Source of the DNA: Alphaproteobacteria bacterium UBA2964
GTDB lineage: Bacteria > Pseudomonadota > Alphaproteobacteria > MPNO01 > UBA2964
Length of the DNA stretch: 15,162 nt
Reading direction: 5' to 3'
Assembly (NCBI GenBank): GCA_002348425.1
Contig: DEBE01000224.1
Coordinates: 1 to 15,162 of the forward strand
In this document: piece by piece, positions 1 through 7,769 of the stretch
Layout of the letters: every line of letters starts with the position of its first letter
Numbering within the stretch: the stretch's first letter is position 1
Translations under genes and position numbers: made by a program
The notes under the pieces: model-generated
What the model saw: only the letters and a program-made list of their open reading frames with translations
Databases searched by the model: none
Told to the model about the DNA's origin: nothing

Positions 1-707
1 TCATAACCTGCTAGAACCTGTAACATTAAAGCACTATCCTCGCTGGTCCAGGTCATTGGACCAACACAATCAAAGGAAAAGGAAAGTGGTAGGTCGCCAA
101 ATGCACTGACCCTGCCGAAGGTAGGTTTCATTCCCGCTATTCCACAAAATGCGGAAGGCGTCCGTATTGACCCCCCTGCGTCACTACCAAGTGCGCCCAG
201 GCAAAAACCGGCCGCAACGGCCGCTCCGGAACCACTGCTAGAGCCCCCCGTCGAACGATCAATATTCCAGGGATTGCGTGCAGGGGGATAAAGAGCATCA
301 AAGGTTGGTCGGCCGCCAAATGTAAATTCATATGTATTTAACTGGCCCAAAAATATAGACCCCGCTTCTCGCAAACGTGTTATCACCGTTGCATCTTCGT
401 CGGCTTTAAACTCTGCCATCACACGAGAATTTGCGGTCGTTTTGTGGTTTTTTAAATAGAAGACATCTTTAAGGCCAATCGGAATACCATGTAATGGGCC
501 TCGGTATTTTCCTCCTTCTATCTCTTTTTCTGCTTGTTTGGCATCTATCATAGCTTGCTCAGAAAAAACGGCATGAAAAGCGTTTATAACGGAATCATGT
601 TTTTCGATTCGATTAAGACAGTTTTCTACTAATGTGACAGGCGATAATAAACCTGCTTTAATTTGTCTTGCCGCTTGGGCTATAGTTGGAATCCCACGAT
701 CAACCAT
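1..707 (-). CDS. Amidase-signature family hydrolase, N-terminal part (runs off left edge)
   Basis: This reading frame gives 235 residues from an ATG at 707 and is still open at base 1, so the C-terminal half lies outside the window. Amidase-signature enzymes hydrolyse carboxamide C-N bonds in the cytoplasm. The whole Lys/cis-Ser/Ser triad is visible: K80 in HGIPIGLKDVF, cis-S146 in STGGSSSGSG, and nucleophile S170 in GSDAGGSIRTP. The 24-residue spacing between the two serines is the one usual for the family. The ATG lies inside the last codons of the upstream 72-residue gene (overlap ATGGTTGA, 700-707), which implies translational coupling. That arrangement recalls AtzG-AtzE and GatC-GatA pairs. 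There is no GatB-like gene beside it, so a stand-alone amidase or biuret/allophanate-type hydrolase is likelier than a tRNA amidotransferase. The substrate cannot be read from the sequence. Confidence 0.93.
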   Translation of the reverse strand, partial: MVDRGIPTIAQAARQIKAGLLSPVTLVENCLNRIEKHDSVINAFHAVFSEQAMIDAKQAEKEIEGGKYRGPLHGIPIGLKDVFYLKNHKTTANSRVMAEFKADEDATVITRLREAGSIFLGQLNTYEFTFGGRPTFDALYPPARNPWNIDRSTGGSSSGSGAAVAAGFCLGALGSDAGGSIRTPSAFCGIAGMKPTFGRVSAFGDLPLSFSFDCVGPMTWTSEDSALMLQVLAGY

Positions 708-918
708 TATCGCTCCCACCTTTTGGGATCTTTGGCGTAAATATTGGAAGCATTCTTACATCCCACGCCCGACCACTTTTACGTGTTTTGGAAGCAAGTT
801 CCATCAGTGTATTATATGCATCATATAAGGCCTTTTTTTCCTCTGTGGACACCGGTACTTTCGACGCCTGAATCATTGAATTGAAAATCAAATCGTTATT
901 ATCGTTATACTTTGGCAT
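700..918 (-). CDS. Small GatC/AtzG-like protein, probable amidase partner
   Basis: This is a 72-residue protein with a predicted helical middle (about residues 17-45, starting PVSTEEKKALYDAY) followed by a conserved-looking tail, MLPIFTPKIP. Small helical proteins with a C-terminal hydrophobic/proline stretch, encoded directly before an amidase, are typical of GatC and of AtzG (DUF4089-like), which wrap around and stabilise their amidase. Here the gene ends 8 bp inside the amidase gene, so the two products are probably made in equal amounts. A weak Shine-Dalgarno-like AGG lies about 9 bases before the ATG at 918. The assignment rests on size, position and general pattern rather than a diagnostic motif, and the protein could be an unrelated small hypothetical. 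Confidence 0.68.
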   Translation of the reverse strand: MPKYNDNNDLIFNSMIQASKVPVSTEEKKALYDAYNTLMELASKTRKSGRAWDVRMLPIFTPKIPKGGSDNG

Positions 919-1059
919 TATTTAAGCCTAGCAAATATTTTTAGGTCTTATAGGTTTTACATTAGATTTTCGTTGGTGCAAGAAGCATATTTTCACTAGT
1001 TGCTCTACAATGATAAGCGTGTTGCGATAGACTAAAGTAAAATTAAAAAGGATATATTG
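919..1059. promoter_or_regulatory. Divergent intergenic region between amidase pair and GFA gene
   Basis: This 141-bp AT-rich spacer separates the leftward amidase pair from the rightward GFA gene and must hold promoters for both, unless either is read from far away. An AAGGAT ribosome-binding site (1048-1053) sits 6 bases before the GFA ATG. I could not find a convincing -35/-10 pair at normal spacing. A 71-codon reading frame on the minus strand here overlaps the GFA start and is not believed. Confidence 0.4.
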
Positions 1060-1473
1060 ATGGCTGGATTTAAGGGAGGTTGCCTTTGCGGCGCCGTAAA
1101 ATATGAAGTAGAAGGAGAACCAGTGCGTGTAGCGCAATGTCATTGTGATGATTGCCGAAGGGCGACTGGCTCAGCCTTTGCAACAAATATTTTTGTGGAA
1201 GAGAAAAATTTAAAAATTTTGTATGGGTCAACGAGTTCTTATCAGCATATAGCAGATAGTGGAAACACGATGACAAAAGAGTTTTGCCCAATTTGTGGTT
1301 CCCAGCTTTTTGGTTATGGATCAGGAAGCCCCGGTATAAAAAATGTGAAAATAGGCTCCATTGATAAAATTGGTGATATTAAACCGCAGGTTGAGGTTTT
1401 TACCTCTAAATCCTTACCTTACACGCCACCCCTAGAGTTTACTGAGAAATTCGAAAAAGGCCGCCCACGCTGA
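1060..1473 (+). CDS. GFA (glutathione-dependent formaldehyde-activating enzyme-like) family zinc protein
   Basis: This 137-residue protein has the zinc cysteines of the GFA fold: C8 and C10 in GGCLCGAV, then C27, C29 and C32 in QCHCDDC, and C76 and C79 in FCPICG. The founding member binds glutathione and was proposed to speed formation of S-hydroxymethylglutathione. Most homologues have no proven reaction, so the name describes the fold only. I chose the ATG at 1060 over a TTG at 1057 because AAGGAT lies 6 bases upstream at normal spacing. The length matches a typical 130-140 residue single-domain GFA protein. The gene lies 34 bp before a drug-efflux-type MFS gene on the same strand, so the two may be co-transcribed, but their functions have no obvious link. 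Confidence 0.92.
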   Translation: MAGFKGGCLCGAVKYEVEGEPVRVAQCHCDDCRRATGSAFATNIFVEEKNLKILYGSTSSYQHIADSGNTMTKEFCPICGSQLFGYGSGSPGIKNVKIGSIDKIGDIKPQVEVFTSKSLPYTPPLEFTEKFEKGRPR

Positions 1474-1507
1474 TTAACACTTTCTAAAAAGTTTTTTAAA
1501 TTTAAAA

Positions 1508-2722
1508 ATGATTTCACCCTCCGTAAACGGCTTTGCTGTACTGATTGTCCTCGGCATCCTGACCGCATTTGGGCCGATGTCGATGGATATGTATCTTCCG
1601 GCGCTGCCGGAGCTCGTTAATTATTTCAAAACCTCACCTAGCAAGGCACAGTTTACTCTTAGTGCGTTTACAATTGCTTTCGGTATAGGCCAGCTTATCT
1701 ATGGTCCCGTTTCTGATAGGCTAGGACGGCGATATGTCCTGCTTGTCGGGATTGCGATTTATGCGGTTGCGAGTGTTCTCTGCGTTCTAACGATATCAGT
1801 AGAAGAATTAATCATTGCAAGATTCTTTCAGGCATTGGGTGGTGCTGCTGGGATTGTCCTGTCTCGAGCAATCATTCGTGATCTTTTTAACAAGACTGAA
1901 GGCGCCCGGGCATTATCATTGATGTTATTAATTCCTTCTCTAGCCGCTTTAATTTCCCCATTCGTTGGTGGCTATATTTTAAAGTTTTTTGCTGATTGGC
2001 GGCTAATTTTCTGGATACTTACTGTATTCGGTATTACCGCCTTTGTCCTAGGTGTTCTTAAGCTACCGGAGACACACCCCCCCGAAAAGAGGACGTCGTC
2101 GAGTTTTTTCAAGATATTCAATGATTATATCACGGTACTATGTCATCGAAGTGCTGCCGGCTACATGATATGTGGGGGTTTATCCTTTGCGACTATGTTT
2201 GCCCAGCTTTCTGGCACGCCTTTTATTTATATAGAAATATTTGGCGTAGCCCCCGAAGATTTTGGACTTTTATTTTCTCTAAGTGTGTTTGCAATTATGG
2301 CGGGATCTTACCTTAATAGCCGGTTGGTCATCTTATTCGGAATAAGGAAAATGTTGGCGGTTGGCACGACCATAGCACTATTGGGAGGTTTAGGCTTACT
2401 TGTCAGCGTGCATTATGGCGGCTTTGGGTTATTTGGTATCGTCATTCCGGTGATCATTTTTATGATGCCGCACAATATGGTTAATGCGAATGCAACCGCG
2501 GGTGCGATGGAATATTTTCCTCACATAGCTGGGACTGCTTCTGCAATGTTAGGATGCGTGCGTTTTGGAACGGGGGCTATCGTTGGTGCTCTTGTCGGAT
2601 ATTTTCATGACGGTACAGCGATACCAATGGCTTACATAATTGCTTGCTGTGTTATTGGCAGCGCAGCGGCGTTTTGGTTTCTGACTGAAAAATCTTCTTC
2701 TAATTCGTCAAGGCCGGAGTAA
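1508..2722 (+). CDS. Bcr/CflA-type MFS drug-resistance transporter
   Basis: This is a 404-residue, 12-helix inner-membrane protein of the DHA1 subgroup, which uses the proton gradient to export small toxic molecules. Diagnostic features are DMYLPALP after the first helix (residues 27-34), motif A GPVSDRLGRR (66-75), the ARFFQALGGAAG stretch with an R-x-x-x-Q helix-4 pattern, and the SPFVGGYIL motif at helix 5. These are typical of Bcr, CflA and related multidrug permeases. No Shine-Dalgarno sequence precedes the ATG: the upstream bases 1493-1508 form an A/T-only palindrome. Translation may therefore depend on low structure or on readthrough from the GFA gene. The last 23 bp overlap the convergent DUF35 gene. 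The substrate is unknown. Confidence 0.93.
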   Translation: MISPSVNGFAVLIVLGILTAFGPMSMDMYLPALPELVNYFKTSPSKAQFTLSAFTIAFGIGQLIYGPVSDRLGRRYVLLVGIAIYAVASVLCVLTISVEELIIARFFQALGGAAGIVLSRAIIRDLFNKTEGARALSLMLLIPSLAALISPFVGGYILKFFADWRLIFWILTVFGITAFVLGVLKLPETHPPEKRTSSSFFKIFNDYITVLCHRSAAGYMICGGLSFATMFAQLSGTPFIYIEIFGVAPEDFGLLFSLSVFAIMAGSYLNSRLVILFGIRKMLAVGTTIALLGGLGLLVSVHYGGFGLFGIVIPVIIFMMPHNMVNANATAGAMEYFPHIAGTASAMLGCVRFGTGAIVGALVGYFHDGTAIPMAYIIACCVIGSAAAFWFLTEKSSSNSSRPE

Positions 2723-3119
2723 ATTTTGGAAGAGTTAAGTTGTTTGTGGCTTCTTCAAAAACAACCTTAACTGGCATATCACATTTTACATTGTCTGGAG
2801 GGGTGTTAATTATATTGCTCAGTAGTCTTGCTCCTTCCTCTAATTCTATGACGGCAACGACATAAGGTATTTCACCATTCCACCCCTTATGATAAAGACG
2901 ATGAAAAATCACAAAACTGAAGATTTTACCTTTACCTGAAGATTGCACCCATTCGATATTATTACTGCCACATTCTTTACAAACGGTTGATGGGGGAAAC
3001 CAATGATGGCCGCATTCGTTGCATTTCTGAATCATTAAATAATGTTTTCTTGTACCCTCCCAAAATGGGATGGATTCTGGTCCAGGAATGGGGACTGCCT
3101 TACTATAATCTTCGGACAT
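2700..3119 (-). CDS. DUF35 zinc-ribbon/OB-fold acyl-CoA-associated protein
   Basis: This is a 139-residue protein with the standard DUF35 layout. A short N-terminal helix carrying PFWEGTRKHYLMIQKC leads into a rubredoxin-like zinc ribbon (C33, C36, C47, C50), followed by an OB-fold from about residue 57 to the end. DUF35 proteins partner thiolase-fold enzymes, as in archaeal acetoacetyl-CoA thiolase/HMG-CoA synthase complexes and the steroid side-chain aldolase Ltp2-ChsH2, where the OB-fold contacts CoA or the acyl chain. The ATG shares its A with the TAA stop of the thiolase-like gene upstream (TAATG, 3117-3121), which fits a 1:1 complex. The 3' end overlaps the convergent MFS gene by 23 bp, so no terminator can sit between the two. 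Confidence 0.92.
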   Translation of the reverse strand: MSEDYSKAVPIPGPESIPFWEGTRKHYLMIQKCNECGHHWFPPSTVCKECGSNNIEWVQSSGKGKIFSFVIFHRLYHKGWNGEIPYVVAVIELEEGARLLSNIINTPPDNVKCDMPVKVVFEEATNNLTLPKFTPALTN

Positions 3120-4300
3120 TAGACAGACCCTAAAATAAGGGTCGATTCACATACGGTGTTGCCACCATGACCAGATACTAATCCAATTTCTGCATTAGGT
3201 ACTTGTCTTTCTAGTCCATAAACGCCTTGCAACTGACGCACACCCTCTACGATTTGCAACATTCCTTCGACGTGGGCTTCTGAAAGCTGACCACCAGATG
3301 TATTTGTTGGTAATGTCCCATCAAGTGCAAGGGCTCCGGATGAAACAAATTCGCCACCTTCTCCCTTTTTGCAAAAACCGTAATCTTCCAGTTGGACTAG
3401 CACCATGTAGGTGAAGCAATCATATAATTGCGTAAAATCGATATCTTTCGGCCCAAGTCCAGCCATCCTATAAGCGGTTTTTCCTGCCTCAATGGCCCCC
3501 GTATGTGTCATATTGTTGCCATCGAACCAGCCACTCAAATTGTTACCAGTACCAAATCCTTTTATGATCACCGGATTCTGCCTCAGATCCTTGGCCCGGT
3601 CTAGCGACGTTACAATGACGGCCCCGGCTGCATCTGTTTGCAAGGAGCAATCAAACAGGCTAAATGGTTCAACAATCATCGGCCCTTCAAGATAATCTTC
3701 CATAGTCAACCGCTTCTTCATAACAGCATCGGGATTGTTTAAAGCATGATTGCGAAAGGCAAGGGATATTGCCCCAAATTGTTCCCGTGTAGTTCCATAG
3801 TCATGCATGTGTCGCTGGGCACCGAACCCATGAGCGGCAATCGCACCATAATATCCAAATTCGGGCCCAAATTCTGCACCATACATTTGTTGTGGTCTGC
3901 CCGAGCTTCGCATGTGATTTTCTTTGTTAGCGTGAACCCGTGACCAGTTATCGCGTCCGTATCCCACTAACACGCAGCTTGCTAAACCAGTGTCAATTGC
4001 CATCACGGCCAGTGCAACCCCCAATGCTTGGCTTGCCCCTCCGTTATTTAATGTTGTTGAAAATGTTGAATTAATCCCTAATCTTTCCCCCATAACCTGG
4101 TGGAATGAATAGATTTCGTCTGGTCCCCGACAGATTAATCCATCGATATCCCGGGTTGTTAACCCAGCATCATTGAGTGCATTGAGAGTAGCCTCTTCTA
4201 GTAGCCCTTGCGCCGATATACCCGGAATTTTTCCCAGCCGACTGTGGCCAGCGCCAACTATAGCGTATTTATCTCTTAAATGGCGAGCGGGGTCGATCAT
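3119..4300 (-). CDS. Thiolase-fold (SCP-x/lipid-transfer type) protein lacking the nucleophilic Cys
   Basis: This 393-residue protein of the SCP-x/lipid-transfer branch of the thiolase superfamily should act on acyl-CoA thioesters. True thiolases carry the nucleophilic Cys in the helix after beta-3. Here that segment reads LNNGGASQAL (residues 84-93), with Gly or Ala where Cys would be. Other active-site segments are present in modified form: YDCF (293-296), SGGQLSEAHVEG (335-346, with H343 where thiolases have GHP) and SGHGGNTVCES (376-386). Loss of Cys argues against Claisen condensation or thiolysis. Cys-less relatives bound to DUF35, such as the steroid aldolase Ltp2, cleave beta-hydroxyacyl-CoA by retro-aldol chemistry. 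It lies 10 bp after the CoA-transferase gene and overlaps the DUF35 gene, as in a three-gene operon. An AAGG ribosome site lies about 10 bases before the ATG. Confidence 0.9.
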   Translation of the reverse strand: MIDPARHLRDKYAIVGAGHSRLGKIPGISAQGLLEEATLNALNDAGLTTRDIDGLICRGPDEIYSFHQVMGERLGINSTFSTTLNNGGASQALGVALAVMAIDTGLASCVLVGYGRDNWSRVHANKENHMRSSGRPQQMYGAEFGPEFGYYGAIAAHGFGAQRHMHDYGTTREQFGAISLAFRNHALNNPDAVMKKRLTMEDYLEGPMIVEPFSLFDCSLQTDAAGAVIVTSLDRAKDLRQNPVIIKGFGTGNNLSGWFDGNNMTHTGAIEAGKTAYRMAGLGPKDIDFTQLYDCFTYMVLVQLEDYGFCKKGEGGEFVSSGALALDGTLPTNTSGGQLSEAHVEGMLQIVEGVRQLQGVYGLERQVPNAEIGLVSGHGGNTVCESTLILGSV

Positions 4301-4310
4301 GTTATTAGCC

Positions 4311-5450
4311 TTAAACTTTATCTTTAATTCTATTCAATATTTCTTCTGTATGCTCACCGTGAAGTGGCGCTGCCGTAATTATTTCTGGTGGGGTTCGTGA
4401 CATACGAATACCGCTCTCAATAAGCTTTACAGATCCTACCTTAGGATGAGGAACTTCGCGTACCATACCTAAATGCTGGACTTGAGGATCATCCAAGGTT
4501 TCGTCAAGGGTGTATATTGGTGCGGATGGGACATCTTTCTCCAGTAGCTGTCTTAGCCAGTAATCTCGTGGTTTAGTTTTAAAGACTTCTGAAAGTGATT
4601 CTTCTAGTTTGTCGTAATTTGTACGACGCTTGGATTTATCACTAAATCTTTTGTCATCGAACCAATCTTCTTTTCCAACCACGGAACATAATCCCTTCCA
4701 AAACTTCGGTGGAGACGACAAATGTACAACAAATGGTTTCCCGTCGCTTGCTACAAATGCATATACCTGGGCTGTTTGTGTACGGGTTTTACGAGAAGGG
4801 ACTGTTCCCTCTTCAAAATATCGTGCCGCATTTTCTCCTAAGAAAGAAAGTGTAGCTGTTAACAAAGATGTCTCTACTCGCTGTCCCTTGCCGGTTCTAT
4901 CGCGGGCAATTAACGCAGCGAGGCACCCATATGCAGCCATCATGCCCGTCAGGTGGTCTGACAATGATATACCCATACCCTTGGGTGTTTCTAAATCGGT
5001 TAGGACGGAGAGCAGCCCCCCCATCGCTTGTCCAACCGTGTCGTATCCGGGTCTTTCTACGTAGGGGCCTGTGCCCCCAAAACCTGTTACAGAGCAATAA
5101 ATCAGCCTAGGATTAAGTTTTGATAACGTTTTATACCCAAGTCCCAATCTATCCATAGTTCCCGGTCTAAAGTTTTCTATCAAAATGTCCGAACTTTTTG
5201 CTAAAGCAATAGCAGTGGACAAATCTTCTTCTGTCTTTAAATCAAGAATAACACTCTTTTTGTTTCGGTTAACCGAGCCGAAGGTAGCAGAATAATCTGC
5301 CCCCCCCCAACCTCTGAAGGGGTCACCCGACTTATTGTCTTCCACTTTTATGATTTCAGCGCCAAGATCGCCGAGCATCATTCCGGCATACGGACCAGAG
5401 ACATAAGAAGCAAATTCTAGAACGGTAATATTCTCTAAGGCGGATCCCAT
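4311..5450 (-). CDS. Family III CoA-transferase (CaiB/BaiF/Frc type)
   Basis: This 379-residue enzyme has the length and motifs of class III CoA-transferases, which move CoA between carboxylic acids through an aspartyl-CoA intermediate. The N-terminal segment is typical (VLEFASYVSGPYAGMMLGDLGAEIIKVE, residues about 10-37), as are NRNKKSVILDLK and IENFRPGTMDRLGLGY. The likely catalytic Asp is D165 in ISLSDHLTGMMAAYG, the position held by the catalytic Asp of formyl-CoA transferase. It is the first gene of a minus-strand operon with the thiolase-like and DUF35 genes, where it could activate the free acid used by the other two. A run of nine G on the coding strand (5300-5308 on the plus strand is C9) lies within codons for WGGA. 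The start is preceded by a repeated TAGGATAT, of which the distal copy could serve as the ribosome site. Confidence 0.94.
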   Translation of the reverse strand: MGSALENITVLEFASYVSGPYAGMMLGDLGAEIIKVEDNKSGDPFRGWGGADYSATFGSVNRNKKSVILDLKTEEDLSTAIALAKSSDILIENFRPGTMDRLGLGYKTLSKLNPRLIYCSVTGFGGTGPYVERPGYDTVGQAMGGLLSVLTDLETPKGMGISLSDHLTGMMAAYGCLAALIARDRTGKGQRVETSLLTATLSFLGENAARYFEEGTVPSRKTRTQTAQVYAFVASDGKPFVVHLSSPPKFWKGLCSVVGKEDWFDDKRFSDKSKRRTNYDKLEESLSEVFKTKPRDYWLRQLLEKDVPSAPIYTLDETLDDPQVQHLGMVREVPHPKVGSVKLIESGIRMSRTPPEIITAAPLHGEHTEEILNRIKDKV

Positions 5451-5622
5451 ATCCTAATATCCTAGGCCCTGATTCTTTTTCTTAATATTGGAACCCTATC
5501 CTTCTGTTAGGCTCCATACAAGGTGCTCCCCCATTAGATAAGAAATTTCTGAGCGAAGACCTTTTAACACAATGAAATTGCGTTTAATTTAAGGTCTAAT
5601 ATTTCAGCTTGGGAGTATGTTT
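5451..5622. promoter_or_regulatory. Divergent intergenic region between CoA-transferase operon and amidohydrolase
   Basis: This 172-bp region must carry promoters for the leftward CoA-transferase operon and the rightward amidohydrolase. A tandem TATCCTA repeat (period 8) abuts the CoA-transferase start, and GGGAG at 5611-5615 is the ribosome site for the amidohydrolase. No -35/-10 pair at canonical spacing was convincing. A divergent arrangement often means shared control, but no regulator gene is nearby. Confidence 0.4.
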
Positions 5623-6669
5623 ATGGGTTCAATAGATTCTGACGCACACGTTATAGAATGTGAGGCAACTTTTGATTATATGGATCCGGAATTTGAGCAT
5701 CTTCGACCGATGGTAGTAGTTCAGAAAACTGGCAGTGCAGAAATTGATTTAGAAGGGAGGGTGCAAACCGAATATTGGATTATAGATGGAAAGCTTCAGC
5801 CCAAGGAAGGCAATATAGGCTCAAATACGTCCAAGGAATCTCGAGAAATGATTAACGTACAGGCGCGTTTGGATCATATGGATCAGTTGGAGATTGATGT
5901 GCAAGTACTTTATCCCACTGTTTTTCTTAGAGCTTGGACTCAAAACCCCGAAATAGAGTTGGCATTATGTCGCTCCTATAATCGTTGGTTAGCCGATATT
6001 TGGTCTAAGGCACCTGATCGCCTTCGGTGGGTTGTAATGCCACCGCTTTTGCAGATGGATAAGGTTCGTGGCGAGCTGGAATTTGCAAAAAAAAACGGGG
6101 CCTGTGGGGTTTTCATGCGTGGCCTAGAATGTGAAAGACGGGTGACAACGCCATACTTTCATCCGTTGTTTGATATTGCAGCTGAGCTCGATTTGCCGAT
6201 CTGTTTTCATTCCGGAAATAACAGTTTCAATGTACGTGATATTTACGCTAAGGAATGTGGTTTTGGTCGATCCAAGCTTCCAGTGGTGTCTGCTTTTCAC
6301 AATTTATTAATGGATGATATCCCTGCAAAGTGGCCAACGGTTCGATGGGGTTTTGTTGAAGTCAGTGCGCAATGGATCCCGTATGCATTAAATGATATGG
6401 CAATTCGGTTTGGCAGACGTGGGCGAGAGTTCCCTGAAAACATTATGGCTGAAAATAATATTTATGTTGCTTGTCAAGTGACGGATGATCTTGAATGGGT
6501 TCTCAAATATTCTGGAGATGGGACATTGATAGTCGGCACAGATTATGGTCATGCAGATACCTCAGCAGAAATTGAAGCGCTAAGAAAACTAAAAAATGAG
6601 GGAAAAGTATCAGCAATTGCAGCCGATAAGATACTGAACTATAACGCGAAAGCATTTTATGGGCTCTAA
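5623..6669 (+). CDS. Amidohydrolase-2 family metal-dependent hydrolase/decarboxylase
   Basis: This is a TIM-barrel enzyme of the amidohydrolase-2 (ACMSD-like) family. Members hydrolyse or decarboxylate small ring-derived acids. Metal-site candidates are D7 and H9 in DSDAHVIE, H176 in PICFHSGN, H206 in SAFHN and D287 in GTDYGHADTS. This pattern fits a single divalent metal, with the last Asp acting in proton transfer. I chose the ATG at 5623 rather than 5617 because GGGAG (5611-5615) is 7 bases before 5623 but only 1 base before 5617. The mature length is then 348 residues. The gene diverges from the CoA-transferase operon and converges on the enolase-superfamily gene. Whether it is a decarboxylase, lactonase or amide hydrolase cannot be told from sequence alone. 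Confidence 0.92.
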   Translation: MGSIDSDAHVIECEATFDYMDPEFEHLRPMVVVQKTGSAEIDLEGRVQTEYWIIDGKLQPKEGNIGSNTSKESREMINVQARLDHMDQLEIDVQVLYPTVFLRAWTQNPEIELALCRSYNRWLADIWSKAPDRLRWVVMPPLLQMDKVRGELEFAKKNGACGVFMRGLECERRVTTPYFHPLFDIAAELDLPICFHSGNNSFNVRDIYAKECGFGRSKLPVVSAFHNLLMDDIPAKWPTVRWGFVEVSAQWIPYALNDMAIRFGRRGREFPENIMAENNIYVACQVTDDLEWVLKYSGDGTLIVGTDYGHADTSAEIEALRKLKNEGKVSAIAADKILNYNAKAFYGL

Positions 6670-6673
6670 ATTA

Positions 6674-6691
6674 TATTTTATCCATAAAATA
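6674..6691. terminator. Weak A/T-only inverted repeat between convergent genes
   Basis: TATTTTAT-CC-ATAAAATA is a perfect 8-bp inverted repeat with a 2-base centre. It lies in the 35-bp gap between the converging amidohydrolase and enolase-superfamily genes, where a bidirectional terminator would be expected. The stem has no G-C pairs and no strong flanking T-run, so it would be a weak hairpin. It may only be AT-rich spacer. Confidence 0.25.
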
Positions 6692-6704
6692 GCGCGGTCT
6701 GCTT

Positions 6705-7769
6705 TTAGGTAGGGCTTACACCAGCGCCATGGGCATTCGGCAAATGAGCAATCCCATTCTTGATTTTAATACCGTTAAATGGATCATCCAACAGTCTCGA
6801 AAATTCTCCAAATTCACTGACATACCAAGCATCAGGTAGGGTGGCTGCAAGATGCATTGCATGGGCATTCAGCAATTGGGATCCCACATGAGCGCCAAAC
6901 CGAAATTTAACATTCCCAGCCCTACAAATCTGCGCAGCCGTGAGAGTGTTCCATAGGCCTCCTAGCTTAGGAACCTTTAAACTTACAGCATCAACGATGC
7001 GGTGTTTAACTAGGTGGAATACATCTTTTATTGAGGCAGCGCTTTCATCTGCTTCTACTGTAACTGAAGATGTTTCCGTAACCAATTTAAGTCCATCATA
7101 GTCATCACTGGCCACAGGTTGTTCGATCAAATCGATTCCAAACTTTGACATTCCATTCACTGCTCTAATAGCATCCTTTGGGGTGTAGGCTTGGTTTGCA
7201 TCTACCGTTAAATTAGCTGTGTCTCCGAGTTTTTTTCTTATGGCGGCAACCCGCTCGATATCTAGGGATACATCTCCGTGAACTTTTATTTTGAAATAAC
7301 GATATCCTTTATTAAAGAGCTTTTGAGCTTGTTCCGCCATTTCCTCAGGTTCTTTGATAGCTAAAATTCGAAGCACCGGAAACTCTGTCCTGACTGTGCC
7401 ACCGAATAGTCGATGTAAAGGTATTTTCATTGATTTTGCAGTAAGATCAAATAGAGCATTATCAATCGCAGACTTGGCCTGATTGTTGCCCTGAATCATT
7501 CGTTCCATCATTATTCGGATCGAAGACATTTGAGTAGTATCATGCTCTTTTATAAATGGGATGAGTCTTAGAAGTGTTCCATTTAGGCTTTCCAGATTGG
7601 ATCCCATGTGGGGAGTGGCGGATGCATAACCATAGCCGATTAAACCTTCTTCTGTTTTTATTGAAACGATAACCCCTTCGGTAGTCGGTTTAGCTCCAAG
7701 TGCGAATCTCCATTCTGGATCCTCTTTGCGTAGGATACAGTCTTCCAGATTAATCTCAGAAATGTTCAT
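6705..7769 (-). CDS. Enolase-superfamily enzyme, muconate cycloisomerase/dipeptide epimerase subgroup
   Basis: This 354-residue protein has the two-domain plan of the mandelate racemase/muconate lactonising family: an N-terminal capping domain to about residue 120, then a barrel. Barrel residues match the MLE subgroup. K160 and K162 form KIK at the end of beta-2. The Mg2+ ligands are D190 in VDANQ, E216 in IEQP and D241 in EADES. A lysine follows in SLKVPKLGG (K265 or K268). Such enzymes abstract an alpha proton from a carboxylate, giving cycloisomerisation, racemisation, dehydration or dipeptide epimerisation. MLE and dipeptide epimerase share this framework, so the substrate is open. A His-containing C-terminal segment, FGAHVGSQLLNAHAMHLA, closes the barrel. 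No clear Shine-Dalgarno sequence is seen before the ATG. The gene diverges from the lactonase-led operon, which suggests a related catabolic role. Confidence 0.92.
   Translation of the reverse strand: MNISEINLEDCILRKEDPEWRFALGAKPTTEGVIVSIKTEEGLIGYGYASATPHMGSNLESLNGTLLRLIPFIKEHDTTQMSSIRIMMERMIQGNNQAKSAIDNALFDLTAKSMKIPLHRLFGGTVRTEFPVLRILAIKEPEEMAEQAQKLFNKGYRYFKIKVHGDVSLDIERVAAIRKKLGDTANLTVDANQAYTPKDAIRAVNGMSKFGIDLIEQPVASDDYDGLKLVTETSSVTVEADESAASIKDVFHLVKHRIVDAVSLKVPKLGGLWNTLTAAQICRAGNVKFRFGAHVGSQLLNAHAMHLAATLPDAWYVSEFGEFSRLLDDPFNGIKIKNGIAHLPNAHGAGVSPT

Noticed and set aside
137..331. 64-codon reading frame on the minus strand
   Set aside because: It is an out-of-frame shadow inside the amidase, whose own frame has the full catalytic motifs.
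928..1143. 71-codon minus-strand frame across the spacer and the GFA start
   Set aside because: It overlaps a well supported gene, has low-complexity content rich in Phe and Tyr, and has no ribosome site or recognisable motif.
1493..1508. 16-bp perfect A/T palindrome TTTTTAAATTTAAAAA before the first MFS gene
   Set aside because: It consists only of A and T in runs, so it is expected by chance in AT-rich DNA, and it has no G-C stem for a terminator.
3119..4300. Ordinary acetyl-CoA acetyltransferase
   Set aside because: The nucleophilic Cys segment is replaced by GGAS, so the routine thiolase name would be misleading.
4630..5064. 144-codon plus-strand frame
   Set aside because: It lies antisense within the CoA-transferase gene, which has strong family motifs throughout; no independent evidence.
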